Positions 1 through 10,608 of a stretch of DNA of 64,000 nt are shown here, piece by piece. Below the pieces are notes generated by a model that was given only the letters and a program-made list of their open reading frames with translations, was not told the origin of the DNA and searched no databases. The stretch comes from Ceratopteris richardii (taxonomy: Eukaryota; Streptophyta; Polypodiopsida; Polypodiales; Pteridaceae): NCBI GenBank assembly GCA_020310875.1, contig CM035432.1, positions 100,032,512-100,096,511 on the forward strand, read 5' to 3'. The translations under genes and the position numbers were made by a program. Position 1 is the first letter of the stretch; every line of letters begins with the position of its first letter.

Positions 1-1021
1 TGCGTCACAACAACTGTCATACCATCGCAGCTGTGGCAAAACTAGATGCACACCATCACGCCTTTTCAGCTTTTCTGTCCGTGAAACTCGATCGCTGTCT
101 CAACACAAGAGGTTGAATGCAATCAACTCTTGTTGTGAGTTCCTATCGATCGTTGCTCTTGAAACTCCATCACACCATCGCTGCTCCTTCGTCATCAACA
201 AGGCCCAAAGTTGGGCGAACAACAACACATCGCCTATCGTCTAGCTCTTGCAAGTGGCCTTGGAATCAATTATGCAGAAGAGCCTCAGCACTAGACAACA
301 TCGTCTGCGATTCTGCAAGGCACAACTCTGTTGAAGGGCAAGCACTCGAGGGGCGGCTTTCCATAGACGTAAGATCAGAGGAGAGCACGTTCGTTCCGGG
401 AATCTCCATAGCTCATGGTTGAGGGAGAGAGAGAGAGAGAGAGAGAGCAAAACCATTCTCTGTTATGTATCTATTCAGCAATCCTCCCAGGCTCTAACGC
501 ATCTCTTACCGCCAATTATCCAAATCTCTGTGAGAAAATAGAGCTAGAGGACTGACAGCCTGACAACGTTGCAGGATAGTGCTAATTGTAGTTTTCTGGC
601 AGATCGGGGGCAGAAGGATGATAAAAAAATTAACTCGATCCGTTTGCATACTGCTATTTTTGGTGCAGATTGCCAAAAACAATAGATTTTATCCTCTCCT
701 TATGGATTCTACACAGAGTTGCAGGATCCTTCAACATCACTCATGATGTCACAGCTGTGATCACGCGCATATGATAATAGGCACGACCATCACTGATGGG
801 TTCATTGCATTTTGACTAGTAATCTAGCTATGATGCATTGCATGTACTAAGCTGACATTCATTTTTTTGTTTTCCTTTCAATGAAGAAGTCAAGTGGATG
901 ACTTATGCATCGCATGACTTATGAAAGAGTGAACACTTAATTTTATTTGGCCTTTCCCTTCAGAATTCGAGGCACTACAATACATACGAAACTTTATTTA
1001 TTTTAAATCTTCATCGTGTGA
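1..1021. repeat. Left arm of a ~1 kb inverted repeat
   Basis: This stretch is the near-identical reverse complement of 3580-3705 joined to 9002-about 9895; the right arm is split by the LINE. A 101-codon frame (117-422) is preserved in both arms, but the arms are so alike that this is expected without selection. A GA run lies at 423-448. Part of the arm (about 850-1021) matches the 5' end of the Copia at 29450-29666, so it is Copia-derived at least there. At 1021/1022 it joins directly to Copia integrase sequence. The arm may continue past the left edge of the window. Confidence 0.8.
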
Positions 1022-1690
1022 CCTTTCAGCTACTCCATTCTGGGATGGAGTATGAGGCTGAGTGACTTGTGTTTTGATTCCTTTCTAGGTGAGAAAGTTA
1101 TCAAAGTCATGATTGATAAACTCACCACCTCCATCGGATCTGATGGTTTTAACTTTAGTTGAAGCTTCATTCTCAACTTCCTTGATCTAAACTTGAAACT
1201 TAGAGAATGTGTCTGACATTGACTTCAAAAAGTACACCCAAATAAAGCAAGAGTGGTCATCTACTATAAGATAAAAGTAGAGGGATCCACTCAAGGATGG
1301 GGTGTTCATAGGTCCACATAAGTCCATGTGGATGAGGGCTAGTGGGTTCCTCGCTCGTGTTGAAGCTTATTTGGGAACTGGGGCCCTGTGTTGCTTGCCT
1401 TGGACACAAGCTTGGCAGACATCAGTAAGTTGCCCAATCTTTGGCAATCCCTTCACAAGTTCGGATGAAGAGATTTTTGATAAGTAAGAAGTATGGCCAA
1501 ATCTCTGGTGCCACAAACTTGAGTTGGACTCTTTGGATACAAAGCACGATAGCTTGTAGAGGCCCTTTTCTTCTATACCTTGAGCAATGATATCCTTGTA
1601 TGGGGATCAACTACCTTAACTGAGGTGTTATCAAACCATACTTGTTTGTCCTGATCTGTAATGGCCTTGACGGAAAGTAGATTCATACAT
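1022..1690 (-). pseudogene. Copia protease-integrase fragment, broken
   Basis: Minus-strand sequence parallels the pol frame of the copy at 26924-27841, from the linker after the protease through the integrase region that contains the GLYKL and HQRFGH-type motifs. It is interrupted by stops and small indels; for example the 62- and 90-residue frames at 1422-1845 are in different registers. It ends abruptly at 1022. It is a remnant with no expected product. Confidence 0.7.
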
Positions 1691-2801
1691 AAATTTGGAA
1701 CAAAAAGAACATTTGCTTGCATTCGCCTTGATTGTTGGTAACTTGAACTTTTCCTTTTCCTTCGATGGGCAAACTTTTTTTGTTGCCAAGATAGACTTTT
1801 CCTGTGTGCTTTTCGAGTTCCTGAAAAGAGTCCTTGTCTTTGCACATATGGGAGGTAGCTCCGCTATCAAAGATCCACTCATGTGGGGAGCTTGAAGTCA
1901 CTACTGCATTGGCTTTTGTGGAGATGAAAAGTTCCTTACTTGAGAAGTGGGATCTATGTTGGGAGCCTTTGGATGCTTGCCTAGACGTAGAAGCCTTCGA
2001 TGATTGTTTCTTTTTATAGCAAAACTTTTTTAAGTGGCTTGATTTTCCACAGAAATTACAGGTGAACTTCTTTGATGAATTATGGGATCCTTCCTTAGAT
2101 GCATTGCTAGCTTGTTGACTTGTTCCCTTATTGAAGGGGCCTTTGTCCTTCATGGTTGACTCTTGTGAGGAAGTCGATTTTGCTCGCGAGTCATGAAGGA
2201 GCAATAGGCGATGTACCTCTTCCCAAGATAAGACTTGGCCGCGACTATACAAAGTTGTGACAAATGTTTTGTATGACTTAGGTAACTTATTGAGAAGCTG
2301 AATGGCCATGCCTTCACTAGAGATCTGCCTACCACATAGTGCTAATTTATGCTGGTAATCCTCAAATTGGGCTATGACCTTAGTAATTGTGTCGTATGGC
2401 CTAATGGTCAAATTATGAAACTCGGTCTCTAATGCATATATCTTCGAAGGGGTCTTGTCTTCATACAAAGCGGCTAATGTATCCCAAGCATCTTTGGACG
2501 TCCTGCAAGCAGTGATATGTCCATTCGTTAGTTCGTCGCAAGCAAGTAACAGCTCACCTAAAGCTCTTTTGTCCTTGACATTCCACACATGCCAATTGTC
2601 TAAGTTGGTATCCCTATTAGGTTCGAGGTCTGACCCGTCTACTACCTCATGAAGGAGATTCGTATAGAGATAGGCGCGCATGACATCTTTCCATAGATTG
2701 TAATTTTGTCCATTGAGGTGTTCATCTTTAGGCATAAAAATAGGGGTGAAAGAGCGTAAGAAGTTAGCCATAGATGATGAGCTACCTTCACTTTTGGTCA
2801 T
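1683..2801 (-). pseudogene. Copia gag (UBN2-type) with start of protease
   Basis: A 372-residue frame begins MTKSEGSSSSMANF. It contains a UBN2-like gag domain (roughly residues 20-200), a CCHC zinc knuckle reading CNFCGKSSHLKKFC (CX2CX4HX4C), then WIFDSGATSHM, the DSG aspartic protease signature. The gag half looks intact and would coat retrotransposon RNA. Just after the protease the frame shifts near 1720 and leaves the pol register, so a full polyprotein cannot be made. The related copy at 28096-28671 keeps only part of gag. Confidence 0.8.
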
Positions 2802-2807
2802 TACAAA

Positions 2808-2960
2808 GCTTTGAAGATAAAGTGTTTAGAAACACTACCAAAATCTTCGCCAACCGCACAAGCTTGGAAGATAGAGTGTTTAGAAACACTACCAAAATCT
2901 TCGCCAAACGCACAAGCTTTGAAGATAGAGTGTTTAGAAACACTTACCAAAATCTTCTTG
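2808..2960 (-). repeat. Three ~57-bp tandem repeats in Copia leader
   Basis: Three successive units share the core gtgtttagaaacact and an AAGCTT site, directly upstream of the gag start. The same array occurs at 28680-28830 in the second copy, so it belongs to the family. The core is a short near-palindrome. Confidence 0.75.
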
Positions 2961-3159
2961 CTAAAAGTGTTGCTTCAAAATGATTGCAAAGCTTGAAATG
3001 AACAACTGGACACCAGATTGAAAAACTCCTTGAGGAGGGGGAGGGGGGCTTAGAGTAGTCCTTCACTTGCACCAAGAGTTAGAAGAGACACTTCGAGGGG
3101 GGGCTGGGTATAGCCCTTCACTTTTGCACAAAGAGACACCGTGGAGTGGGGAGAGTCGA

Positions 3160-3705
3160 TGCTCAAAGAGAACTTGCGGGTGGGCTTAGACTAGCCTCCG
3201 ATCCCACTATCATACACACATAATACTTTTTCTTTTTATATTTTGAGGTACAAGAGTGGGCACTTAGTGCCAAATGGGGTTGTAAGTACAAAGCATCTTT
3301 TGCTGAACCACAGAGCCAAGCGAGGGTTGAACCCATTGCAATTATAATGAGAGGTGCCAACTTGAGGGAAAAATTAATGTTGGGTACCCTTAAAGATACA
3401 AGGTTTCCTCTTATGAGTAGGTTTTCTCCGATAAGATGAGGTGTGAAGTTCTTGGAGTTACCAAATGAAACTTAAGATTAAGTTAGTTGGGTCCACATGA
3501 GGAGGGTGTGGCCAACATAAGGATAGACCCAACATATTATGATTGTTGCATGTAGATCTCTAAAAACCAATGTATGAGAAGGTCACACGATGAAGATTTA
3601 AAATAAACAGAGTTTCGTATGTATTGTAGTGCTTCGAATTCTGAAGGGAAAGGCCAAATAAAATTAAGTGCTCACTCTTTCATAAGTCATGCGATGCATA
3701 AGTCA
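3160..3705 (-). repeat. Copia 5' LTR-like segment, split by LINE
   Basis: Matches 29040-29575 of the second Copia copy and continues, after the LINE, at 9002. I could not place the inner LTR boundary because no clear tRNA primer-binding motif is visible beside it. Confidence 0.6.
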
Positions 3706-3715
3706 CTCTTTCATA

Positions 3716-5035
3716 GATACTTCCGTTTCTGTAGAAGGAAATGATCATGCTCTTAACATTGACCATGAAGAGTTTGATAAGGATGACTGTACTCTCATCA
3801 TTGAGAGTTCCGCGCTTAACAGTTGGAACATCCACCTCGAGGATAAAGTTGTGATTGCCCATTGTCACGGGCCTCGTCCTACTCAGGATCTCCTTAAGAA
3901 CTGGATTAAAGTTAATTGGGAAAGTAGGGGTTTATTTGTTAGACATGTTCAGTACCTTCCCAATAATTTTTTTCTCTTCTTCTTTGAAGATGTGAATAAT
4001 GCTATCAAAGTTTTAGCAGAGGGCCACTGGATCATTAGGAACACTCCTCTGTATTTCTATAAATGGTATCCTGGGTTTAACCCTAGGAATAATAAGCCGA
4101 CCAAAGCGCCCGTTTGGGTGGAATTTCCTGACTTTCCGGTGGAATTTTACCCTTGGCTTGATAAATTAGGATCATTAGTAGGGAAAGTGCTTGGTCAGAA
4201 GCCTAAGAAAGAGTTTAACCCTAAATGGGATCCTCAGTTACTTATAGAGGTTGATATTTCCAAATTTGTTAAAACAGAACTGATCATTAAAAATTCAGAG
4301 GGCTATAAGCTGCATACTCAAAGTGTTGTGTACAGGAACTTGCCAAATGCCTGTTTTAATTGTTTTAAGCAGGGACATCTAATTAGAGACTGTCCATTGC
4401 TGGTTAAAAATCAAGAAAAAGTGTCTGCTTGTGATGAAGCGTCCCCCTCTGAACCTGCTCCCTCCAGCTCGGCCCACCATAAAGAAAACCAAGGCTTCAA
4501 AAAGGTTCCCTACAAACAAAGAAAAAAAAAACCTAATCTGGTAGTTAGATCCGAGCCTCTTGTCAGGGGGGTTTTTAATCCTTTTCAGATTCTTGAGAAC
4601 GCACCGGTCAGTGGCCCTCATACTTCGGATGTTGATACTACTGTGGAACAAAAGGTTCAGAAAAATAAGGATTTTAAAGATGTCTTGATTAATGGCACTC
4701 AAAATACTAGTACCAATATGGAATGTCAGGTTCAGTGTGGCAGTGATAACTTTGTCACTAAGGAGCCTGATAAAAGACCCAATTCAAGCACCACTCCTGC
4801 CTCTGTGTCCTCTGAAGAAGATGATAGGGATGATATGTTTGTGGACCAAATTAATTGTGCTGATGAGGTTACCATAAACCAAGCTGATAATGTTCGTCCC
4901 ATTGAACAAGATGTTAACATGGCCAATGTCAGGTCCCCTAGCCCTAAAGGGAAAGTTAAAACTAAATCCAAGAGGAAAGAAACGGCAAGGACCTCGTTCT
5001 CCGCTGTGAAGCCTGGTAAGAACCTCAGAAAGTAA
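3716..5035 (+). CDS. LINE ORF1 protein, 5'-truncated (DUF4283-like, CCHC)
   Basis: An RNA-binding ORF1 protein of plant L1 elements. The frame is open from inside the target-site sequence to the stop at 5035, so the native start and some N-terminal residues are lost; the ATG at 3689 belongs to the host LTR. A DUF4283-like region (about residues 40-200) precedes a CX2CX4HX4C zinc knuckle (CFNCFKQGHLIRDC) encoded at about 4351-4392. The rest is low-complexity, charged and lysine-rich. ORF2 follows after a 29-bp gap. The family assignment rests on the knuckle, the tryptophan pattern of the DUF4283 region and the position before ORF2. Confidence 0.85.
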   Translation, partial: DTSVSVEGNDHALNIDHEEFDKDDCTLIIESSALNSWNIHLEDKVVIAHCHGPRPTQDLLKNWIKVNWESRGLFVRHVQYLPNNFFLFFFEDVNNAIKVLAEGHWIIRNTPLYFYKWYPGFNPRNNKPTKAPVWVEFPDFPVEFYPWLDKLGSLVGKVLGQKPKKEFNPKWDPQLLIEVDISKFVKTELIIKNSEGYKLHTQSVVYRNLPNACFNCFKQGHLIRDCPLLVKNQEKVSACDEASPSEPAPSSSAHHKENQGFKKVPYKQRKKKPNLVVRSEPLVRGVFNPFQILENAPVSGPHTSDVDTTVEQKVQKNKDFKDVLINGTQNTSTNMECQVQCGSDNFVTKEPDKRPNSSTTPASVSSEEDDRDDMFVDQINCADEVTINQADNVRPIEQDVNMANVRSPSPKGKVKTKSKRKETARTSFSAVKPGKNLRK

Positions 5036-5064
5036 GTTTCTTCTCTTTTTTTTTGTTTTCTCTT

Positions 5065-8000
5065 ATGGATTGTATCAAATTGGTTTCTATTAATACAAAA
5101 GGGCTTTCTGATCCGGTCAGAGGTAAGGTTTTAAATAACTGGCTCAAAGACGCTTCTATTGTCCCTGACTTTATTTGCTTACAAGAACTTAAGATAGGTG
5201 GTCCCCCTCTCTTGATGAATCTGAGAACTGTTTCAAGCAACTGCCATTGGATGTACACAGACCACATGGGCAAAGGGGGAGCGGCCATTGGAGTTGCTAA
5301 TGGAGTTAGTCACCTCATTGAAGATGTGCAGACGAGTCCAACTAACCAATGGATTGCGGTTAAGTGTAAAGTGCCTCTCAATGTCACCACCGTTTGTGTT
5401 TATGCTTCTAACAATGCTTTTCAGAGAGTCATTTGCTGGGAAGAGATATCTAGGATCAAAGGCGACATCTGGCTGACTGGAGATTTTAATATGGTCACTA
5501 CTAGTTGTGACAGGAATGGTAATAGTGAAAATGTAATCTCTGGTAGTGAGAAGCAGAGCTGGTATAATTTCATTGATAAGCATAACCTATTGGATCTTTC
5601 TGCTAATACTGGGCATACTTGGAATAACAGGGGGCAGTGCTCCTATTTGTCTGCTAGGCTTGACAGGTTCTACATGAATGCGGGCAGGAGTCGGGATTTG
5701 TCTAATTATTGTTGCTCTATTGATCAATCTCTGTTGCTTTCTGATCACTCGCCTTTGATTGTCAAATTGTATAATAACAGCCCCAATTACAGGGCTGGTT
5801 GGCCTCATCTGGACTCTTCATTGTTTAAGATCCCTGTTGTGAAGGATAAAATTTCTGAAATTCTTTTACTGTATTTTGACTCGGATCTGCCTCCTTTTGT
5901 GGCCTGGGAAAGGGCTGTTAGAGAAATTCAGGATATTATTAAACACTATAAAAATAGGGCCAAAAGTATAAGATACAGAAGAAGGATGATGATCATACAG
6001 GAGATGAATTTACTTGAGCATTCTAACATTGATTTGTGTACCAAAAGAGCCAAGATGCTTGATCTTCAGGAAAAAGTCAAGAAAGTGGACTACCTCCTTG
6101 CTAGAGGTGCCCTTGCCTCTTCTAGAGAATTCTGGGCTGGAAAGATAGACAAACCTAATAAGCATATGTTTGAGCTTTTGAGAAAGAAGAAAGTCAGGGA
6201 CTTCATCCCCCTGCTTAGAGACAATGATGGTTCGCATGTTTCCAGCATGAAGGAAAATCTGCAGGTTGCTCATAGGTTCTTTGCCAATGTATTCTCCCAA
6301 CCTCCCAAGAGAGGGGATTCTGTGTGGAGTGCAAGAGCTACCATTGCCCTTTGTAGGAAAAAAATGGTTCCTCAGGGAATGGACTCCCTCCTTGACATGC
6401 CCCTTTTTGTTGGTGAGATTAGAGAATCCATTAGCAAATTGAAGCCTGGAAAGTCTCCTGGTCATGATGGTTTGCCCAATGATTTTTTTCAGGAATTCAA
6501 GGAAGAGTTGGTGCCCATTATTCTCAAAATTTGGCAAGAAGCCTCTAGAAGGGGATCCCTTTCTCCTTTTATTAACACTGGAGTGATTAAACTTATCCAT
6601 AAAAAAGGTCCCAAAGATGATTTGAATAACTGGAGACCCATCTCCTGTCTGACTTCTCTGTATAAAATCTTTGCTTCTATCTTGGCCAGAAGGCTGAGCC
6701 CTCTCATGGATAGCATCATTCTCCCTGAGCAAAAAGGGTTTATAAAAGGTAGGTTTATCCTTGACAACATTATCACTATTTGGGAAGGTCTTGACTACTA
6801 CAATGAGCTCAATGTTGATACTTACTTCTTTAAAATTGACTTTGATAAGGCCTATGACAGGATTGAATGGGATTTCATTCTGCAATCTTTGCAGGATATT
6901 GGATTAGGAAAAAAATTCATCAAATTTGTCAGTATTTTGTTTGGTAATGCCTTTTCTAAAGTGACTATAAATGGTTGTCTTACTAACCCCTTCAGGTTGT
7001 GCAGGTCTATTAGGCAAGGATGCCCTTTGGCTCCCTTGCTTTTTGCCATTGCTAGTGATGCTTTAGGCTGGTTGGTTAAAGATTGCATCTCCAAAGGAAC
7101 CATTACTGGTTTAGATATCCCCCAGGCTTCCTCTCCCCTAGGTCTGCAGATGTTTGCAGATGATACCAATATGTTAATGCAAGCTGGGGAAACCTCTGCT
7201 TGCTATTTCCTTAACTGCCTTAATTTGTTTTGTCTTGCTAGTGGCTCGGTGGTCAATCATAAGAAAACGGGTTTTTTTTCCACCGATAATAAGATTCCTC
7301 ATTGTGTTGAGACTGCTGGTTGTGAGATTATTAAGAAAGGCTCCATTTTCAGGCTTCTTGGAATTCCCATGGGATTTGGTATCTCTTACGAGCAGAGGTG
7401 GCAATGGGTTCTTGATAAGTTCAGAACTAAAATCTACAAATGGAATGACATGCATAATAATTTGTCTCAAAGAACTTTTATCCTGAAGCATTATATCCTC
7501 CCCTCTTTGACTTACTTTCTCTCCTGTTGGCGGCCTAGCAAAAAGCAGATTGGGCAGGCCATCTCTCTGGCTAGAAAGTATTTATGGGGAGGAGCTAGAA
7601 TCCCTAAAGTTGCTTGGAATATATGTTGTATGAAGAAGAGTGAAGGGGGCCTTGGTCTCATTTGTCCCTCTAGGATGGCCACTCAAATGTCTACCAAGTG
7701 GATTGTTAGAGCTATTTCCTCTAATGACTACTGGGCTTGTTTGATTAAAAGAAATATCAATAGGTTCAGTGTCAAGAATAACAAAAGTTGGGATGGTTGC
7801 TCTCTTTGGGATGTGATCTCTTCTCCTATTGAATTTGTGCCTAAGGGTAGTCAACTGATATGTAATTTTTGGAAAGCTTGGATGGCAGTTAAGTCCAAGT
7901 ACATCCTCCCTTTATGGTTTGCTAACAATTTTTCTTTCATAGTGCAGGATTCCATTTGGCTGGGCTGGTCGGAAAGGAACACCCATCTGTCCTTCCCCAT

Positions 8001-8898
8001 CAGATGGAATAAGTGCAGGAAAAAAGGCTTCGCCCATTGGCAAGACTTGATAAATGAAGGAGAAGTGCTAGATGACAATGTTATTCTTGATTCTGATGGG
8101 TTGTCTGTGTACTGTAAACAGATTCTTCTGGATAAGAAGGAGCAACTGCAGAAAAAGTTGGAGGTCAACTTGTGGAAGAAGGAGATTACTCTCCAAGCCA
8201 TTGCCTGTGATATGATAAGCTCCTTCAGAAGGAACGTCAGAAGTGTTAAAGAGATCTCTGGGAAACTCAACAAGAAGTGGGATCTGCAATGGTCCCACTT
8301 ACAGTGGAAGTACAGATTTCAGTGTTGCTGGGCCTTCCCTATCTCTAACAAGCATTCTTGTCTAAATTGGCTTATTCTCCATAAAGGAATCTGGACGGGA
8401 AGTCTTGCTAGGAAGTATAAAATTGATGCTGGTCTCTGTAAAACTTGTGACAAAGAAGAGGATTTGGAGCACTTGTTTATAAAGTGCAAAACTGCTCCAA
8501 GATTTTGGATCTGCATATGGTCTTTCTGTCGGTTGCAGGGCCTCAAAATTCCTAGCTGTAAGGATATCCTTATTGGTGAATCGTGTGGCCTTGACATTCT
8601 CCTGTGGCAGATTATTAGAAATCATTTCTTCTGGTCTATTTGGAAAAATAGAAATAATGTCCTTTTTAGATCGAATAACAAAGACCACTTCTTCTCTTGT
8701 ATCTATGGGTTGAAAGAAATTCTCAACCTTTGCCTCACTGCCTGTCAAAATACTCAACCAGTCCCCCTGAGTCCCTTTGAAATCTTAAAGAAAAACCAAT
8801 ATAACGCTTGGAAAGCTAAACTCCTCCCCATGTACTCCAAGTCCAGATTGGACATGATCACCTTCCTTGGTGATTATGTTAGCACTATTCTTAGATGA
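5065..8898 (+). CDS. LINE ORF2: endonuclease-reverse transcriptase
   Basis: This 1277-residue polyprotein nicks target DNA and primes reverse transcription. I start at the ATG at 5065 (MDCIKLVSINTKGL), because the codon at 5053 is TTG. Visible parts: an apurinic-type endonuclease in residues 1-235 (CLQELK, LTGDFNM and SDHSPLIV with the catalytic His); reverse transcriptase at about 440-720 with the DFDKAYDRIEWDF block and the FADD catalytic motif at 697-700; and a zf-RVT-like Cys/His region near residue 1120 (LCKTCDKEEDLEHLFIKC). There is no stop or frameshift, unlike every LTR element here, so it may be catalytically competent. Full mobility would need an intact ORF1 and promoter, which this copy lacks. 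Confidence 0.95.
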   Translation: MDCIKLVSINTKGLSDPVRGKVLNNWLKDASIVPDFICLQELKIGGPPLLMNLRTVSSNCHWMYTDHMGKGGAAIGVANGVSHLIEDVQTSPTNQWIAVKCKVPLNVTTVCVYASNNAFQRVICWEEISRIKGDIWLTGDFNMVTTSCDRNGNSENVISGSEKQSWYNFIDKHNLLDLSANTGHTWNNRGQCSYLSARLDRFYMNAGRSRDLSNYCCSIDQSLLLSDHSPLIVKLYNNSPNYRAGWPHLDSSLFKIPVVKDKISEILLLYFDSDLPPFVAWERAVREIQDIIKHYKNRAKSIRYRRRMMIIQEMNLLEHSNIDLCTKRAKMLDLQEKVKKVDYLLARGALASSREFWAGKIDKPNKHMFELLRKKKVRDFIPLLRDNDGSHVSSMKENLQVAHRFFANVFSQPPKRGDSVWSARATIALCRKKMVPQGMDSLLDMPLFVGEIRESISKLKPGKSPGHDGLPNDFFQEFKEELVPIILKIWQEASRRGSLSPFINTGVIKLIHKKGPKDDLNNWRPISCLTSLYKIFASILARRLSPLMDSIILPEQKGFIKGRFILDNIITIWEGLDYYNELNVDTYFFKIDFDKAYDRIEWDFILQSLQDIGLGKKFIKFVSILFGNAFSKVTINGCLTNPFRLCRSIRQGCPLAPLLFAIASDALGWLVKDCISKGTITGLDIPQASSPLGLQMFADDTNMLMQAGETSACYFLNCLNLFCLASGSVVNHKKTGFFSTDNKIPHCVETAGCEIIKKGSIFRLLGIPMGFGISYEQRWQWVLDKFRTKIYKWNDMHNNLSQRTFILKHYILPSLTYFLSCWRPSKKQIGQAISLARKYLWGGARIPKVAWNICCMKKSEGGLGLICPSRMATQMSTKWIVRAISSNDYWACLIKRNINRFSVKNNKSWDGCSLWDVISSPIEFVPKGSQLICNFWKAWMAVKSKYILPLWFANNFSFIVQDSIWLGWSERNTHLSFPIRWNKCRKKGFAHWQDLINEGEVLDDNVILDSDGLSVYCKQILLDKKEQLQKKLEVNLWKKEITLQAIACDMISSFRRNVRSVKEISGKLNKKWDLQWSHLQWKYRFQCCWAFPISNKHSCLNWLILHKGIWTGSLARKYKIDAGLCKTCDKEEDLEHLFIKCKTAPRFWICIWSFCRLQGLKIPSCKDILIGESCGLDILLWQIIRNHFFWSIWKNRNNVLFRSNNKDHFFSCIYGLKEILNLCLTACQNTQPVPLSPFEILKKNQYNAWKAKLLPMYSKSRLDMITFLGDYVSTILR

Positions 8899-9001
8899 TC
8901 TTGTTCCTCCCTCCAAATCAGGGATGATGTGGCATCTGTTGTAATTTCTTTCAGCATCAATTTTATACTTTCTGTTATGTTCAAAAAAAAAAAAAAAAAA
9001 A

Positions 9002-9900
9002 GTCATCCACTTGACTTCTTCATTGAAAGGAAAACAAAAAAATGCACGTCAGCTTAGTACATGCAATGCATCATAGATAGATTACTACTCAAAATGCAAT
9101 GAACCCATCAGCGATGGCCGTGCCTATTCTCATATGCGCGTGATCACAGCTGTAACATCATGAGTGATGTCGAAGGATCCTGCAACTCTGTGTAGAATCA
9201 TAAGGAGAGGATGAAATCTATTGCTTTTGGGAATCTGCACTAAAAATAGTAGTATGCAAACAGCTGGAGTTAATTGTTTTACGATCCTTCTGCCCCCGAT
9301 CTGCCAGGAAACTACAATTAGCACTTTCTTGCAACGTTGTCAGGCTGTCAGTCCTCTCGCTCTGTTTTCTCACAGAGATCTGGATTATTGGCGGTAAGAG
9401 ATGCGTCAGAGCCTGGGAGGATTGCTGATTGCTGAGTAGATACATGACAGAGAATTGTTTTGCTCTCTCTCTCTCAACCATGAGCTATGGAGATTCCCGG
9501 AACAAACGTGCTCTCCTCTGATCTTACGTCTCTAGAAAGCCGCCCCTCGAGTGCTTGCCCTTCAACAGAGTTGTGCCTTGCAGAATCGCAGATGATGTTG
9601 TCTAGTGCTGAGGCTCTTCTGCGTGATTGATTCCAGGTCCACTTGCAAGAGCTGGATGACAGGCGATGTGCTGCTGTTCGTCGAACTTTGGGCCTTGTTG
9701 ATGACGAAGGAGCAGCGATGGTGTGATGGAGTTTCAGGAGGAGCGACCGATAGGAACTCACAACAAGAGTTGATTGCATTCAATCTCTTGCGTTGAGACA
9801 ACGATCGAGTTTCACGGACAGAAAAGCTGGAGGCGTGATGGTGTGCATCTAGTTTTGCCGTAGTTGCGGTGGTGTGACAGTCATTGTGATGCACATTGCG
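9002..9900. repeat. Right arm of the ~1 kb inverted repeat
   Basis: Continues 3580-3705 after the LINE and pairs with 1-1021 in reverse complement. The end near 9895 corresponds to base 1 of the window. Contains the mirrored 101-codon frame (9474-9779) and a shorter CT run. About 9002-9110 also matches 29566-29666. Confidence 0.8.
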
Positions 9901-10596
9901 TTGGAATACTTTTCTGTGAACGATCTTCCCATACGATTCACAGAGGATAAGCTTCGCGAGGACTGGAGGAGGAGCGAGGTGGTGCGACCAGCTTGAGGAG
10001 CGACCGCTTCAGTGTGTCCATCATGGCGCGTCTGTCCATCGCCCGAAGAAGTCGCCACATGTGTCTGTCCATCACGAGGAGGAGCTGCAATCGTATACGA
10101 CAGGGATATTCGTGGAGGTGCACTATAAATTATAAAGAAGTATTACAGAATTCTATTACAGAAACATACTGCCATCTTCTTCAAAACTCTATTGAAGTGT
10201 TCAAAATTGATGTGATTCACTCTACGAATATCAGAATGTATAATGGATCTTACAAATGGAAAACCAAGTGTTTTATGAACACTTCGGACAAGCAAACTAT
10301 CATCAGTACCATGGTTGCAATGTTTAGAAACACTTCAAAACAAATAATTGAGATATAAGCTCCTTGTGATATCCACATACATAAAGTAAACCAACAAAGA
10401 TGCTTACACTAAATAGGCTGGGTAGGAGGGGTAAACCATGGAAAGACCGATGAAGAAGACAGGGTGGGTGGGTGGGCAAATGGGTAAAATGGAATCCAAA
10501 AATTGATGGCAAGAGGCTTTCCTCTATAGGGAGAAAGCACACCACCAAAATAAAGTACCACCTCCACCAAAATCTCCACCAAGACCTCCACTTAGC
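9901..10596 (-). other. Retroelement-internal DNA, no recognisable gene
   Basis: Lies between the inverted arm and a primer-binding site, so it should be the internal start of a minus-strand LTR element. No gag or pol motif is visible. It has a short AC-rich patch near 10545-10590. Confidence 0.4.
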
Positions 10597-10608
10597 GCTC
10601 TGATACCA
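10597..10608 (-). other. tRNA primer-binding site of an LTR retrotransposon
   Basis: The minus strand reads TGGTATCAGAGC, the usual plant Copia PBS complementary to initiator tRNA-Met. It directly abuts the LTR at 10609. Confidence 0.85.

Larger units (their letters stand above)
1022..3705 (-). mobile_element. Ty1/Copia retrotransposon remnant, copy 1
   Basis: Read on the minus strand this holds a 5' LTR-like region (about 3160-3705), a leader with short tandem repeats, gag, the protease motif and part of integrase. It then stops at 1022 against inverted LTR-like sequence, so reverse transcriptase and RNase H are missing. It is collinear with and very similar to 26948-29570. The missing 3' half and the inverted sequence in its place show rearrangement after insertion. 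It cannot move on its own. Confidence 0.85.
3706..9001 (+). mobile_element. L1-like LINE (non-LTR retrotransposon), young insertion
   Basis: It carries ORF1 with a zinc knuckle, ORF2 with endonuclease, reverse transcriptase and a C-terminal zinc region, an ~85-bp 3' UTR and a poly(A) tail at 8983-9001. It lies in a Copia LTR with AAGTCA before it (3700-3705) and after it, merged with the tail, which looks like a short target-site duplication. The first ~10 bases (3706-3715) look like filler copied from the target. The 5' end is truncated inside ORF1. An open 1277-codon ORF2 and a clean tail point to recent insertion. Confidence 0.93.

Noticed and set aside
117..422. 101-codon frame kept in both inverted arms (also 9474-9779) as a conserved gene
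   Set aside because: The arms are nearly identical over their whole length, so an open frame is kept without selection. There is no domain, start context or codon pattern to support it.
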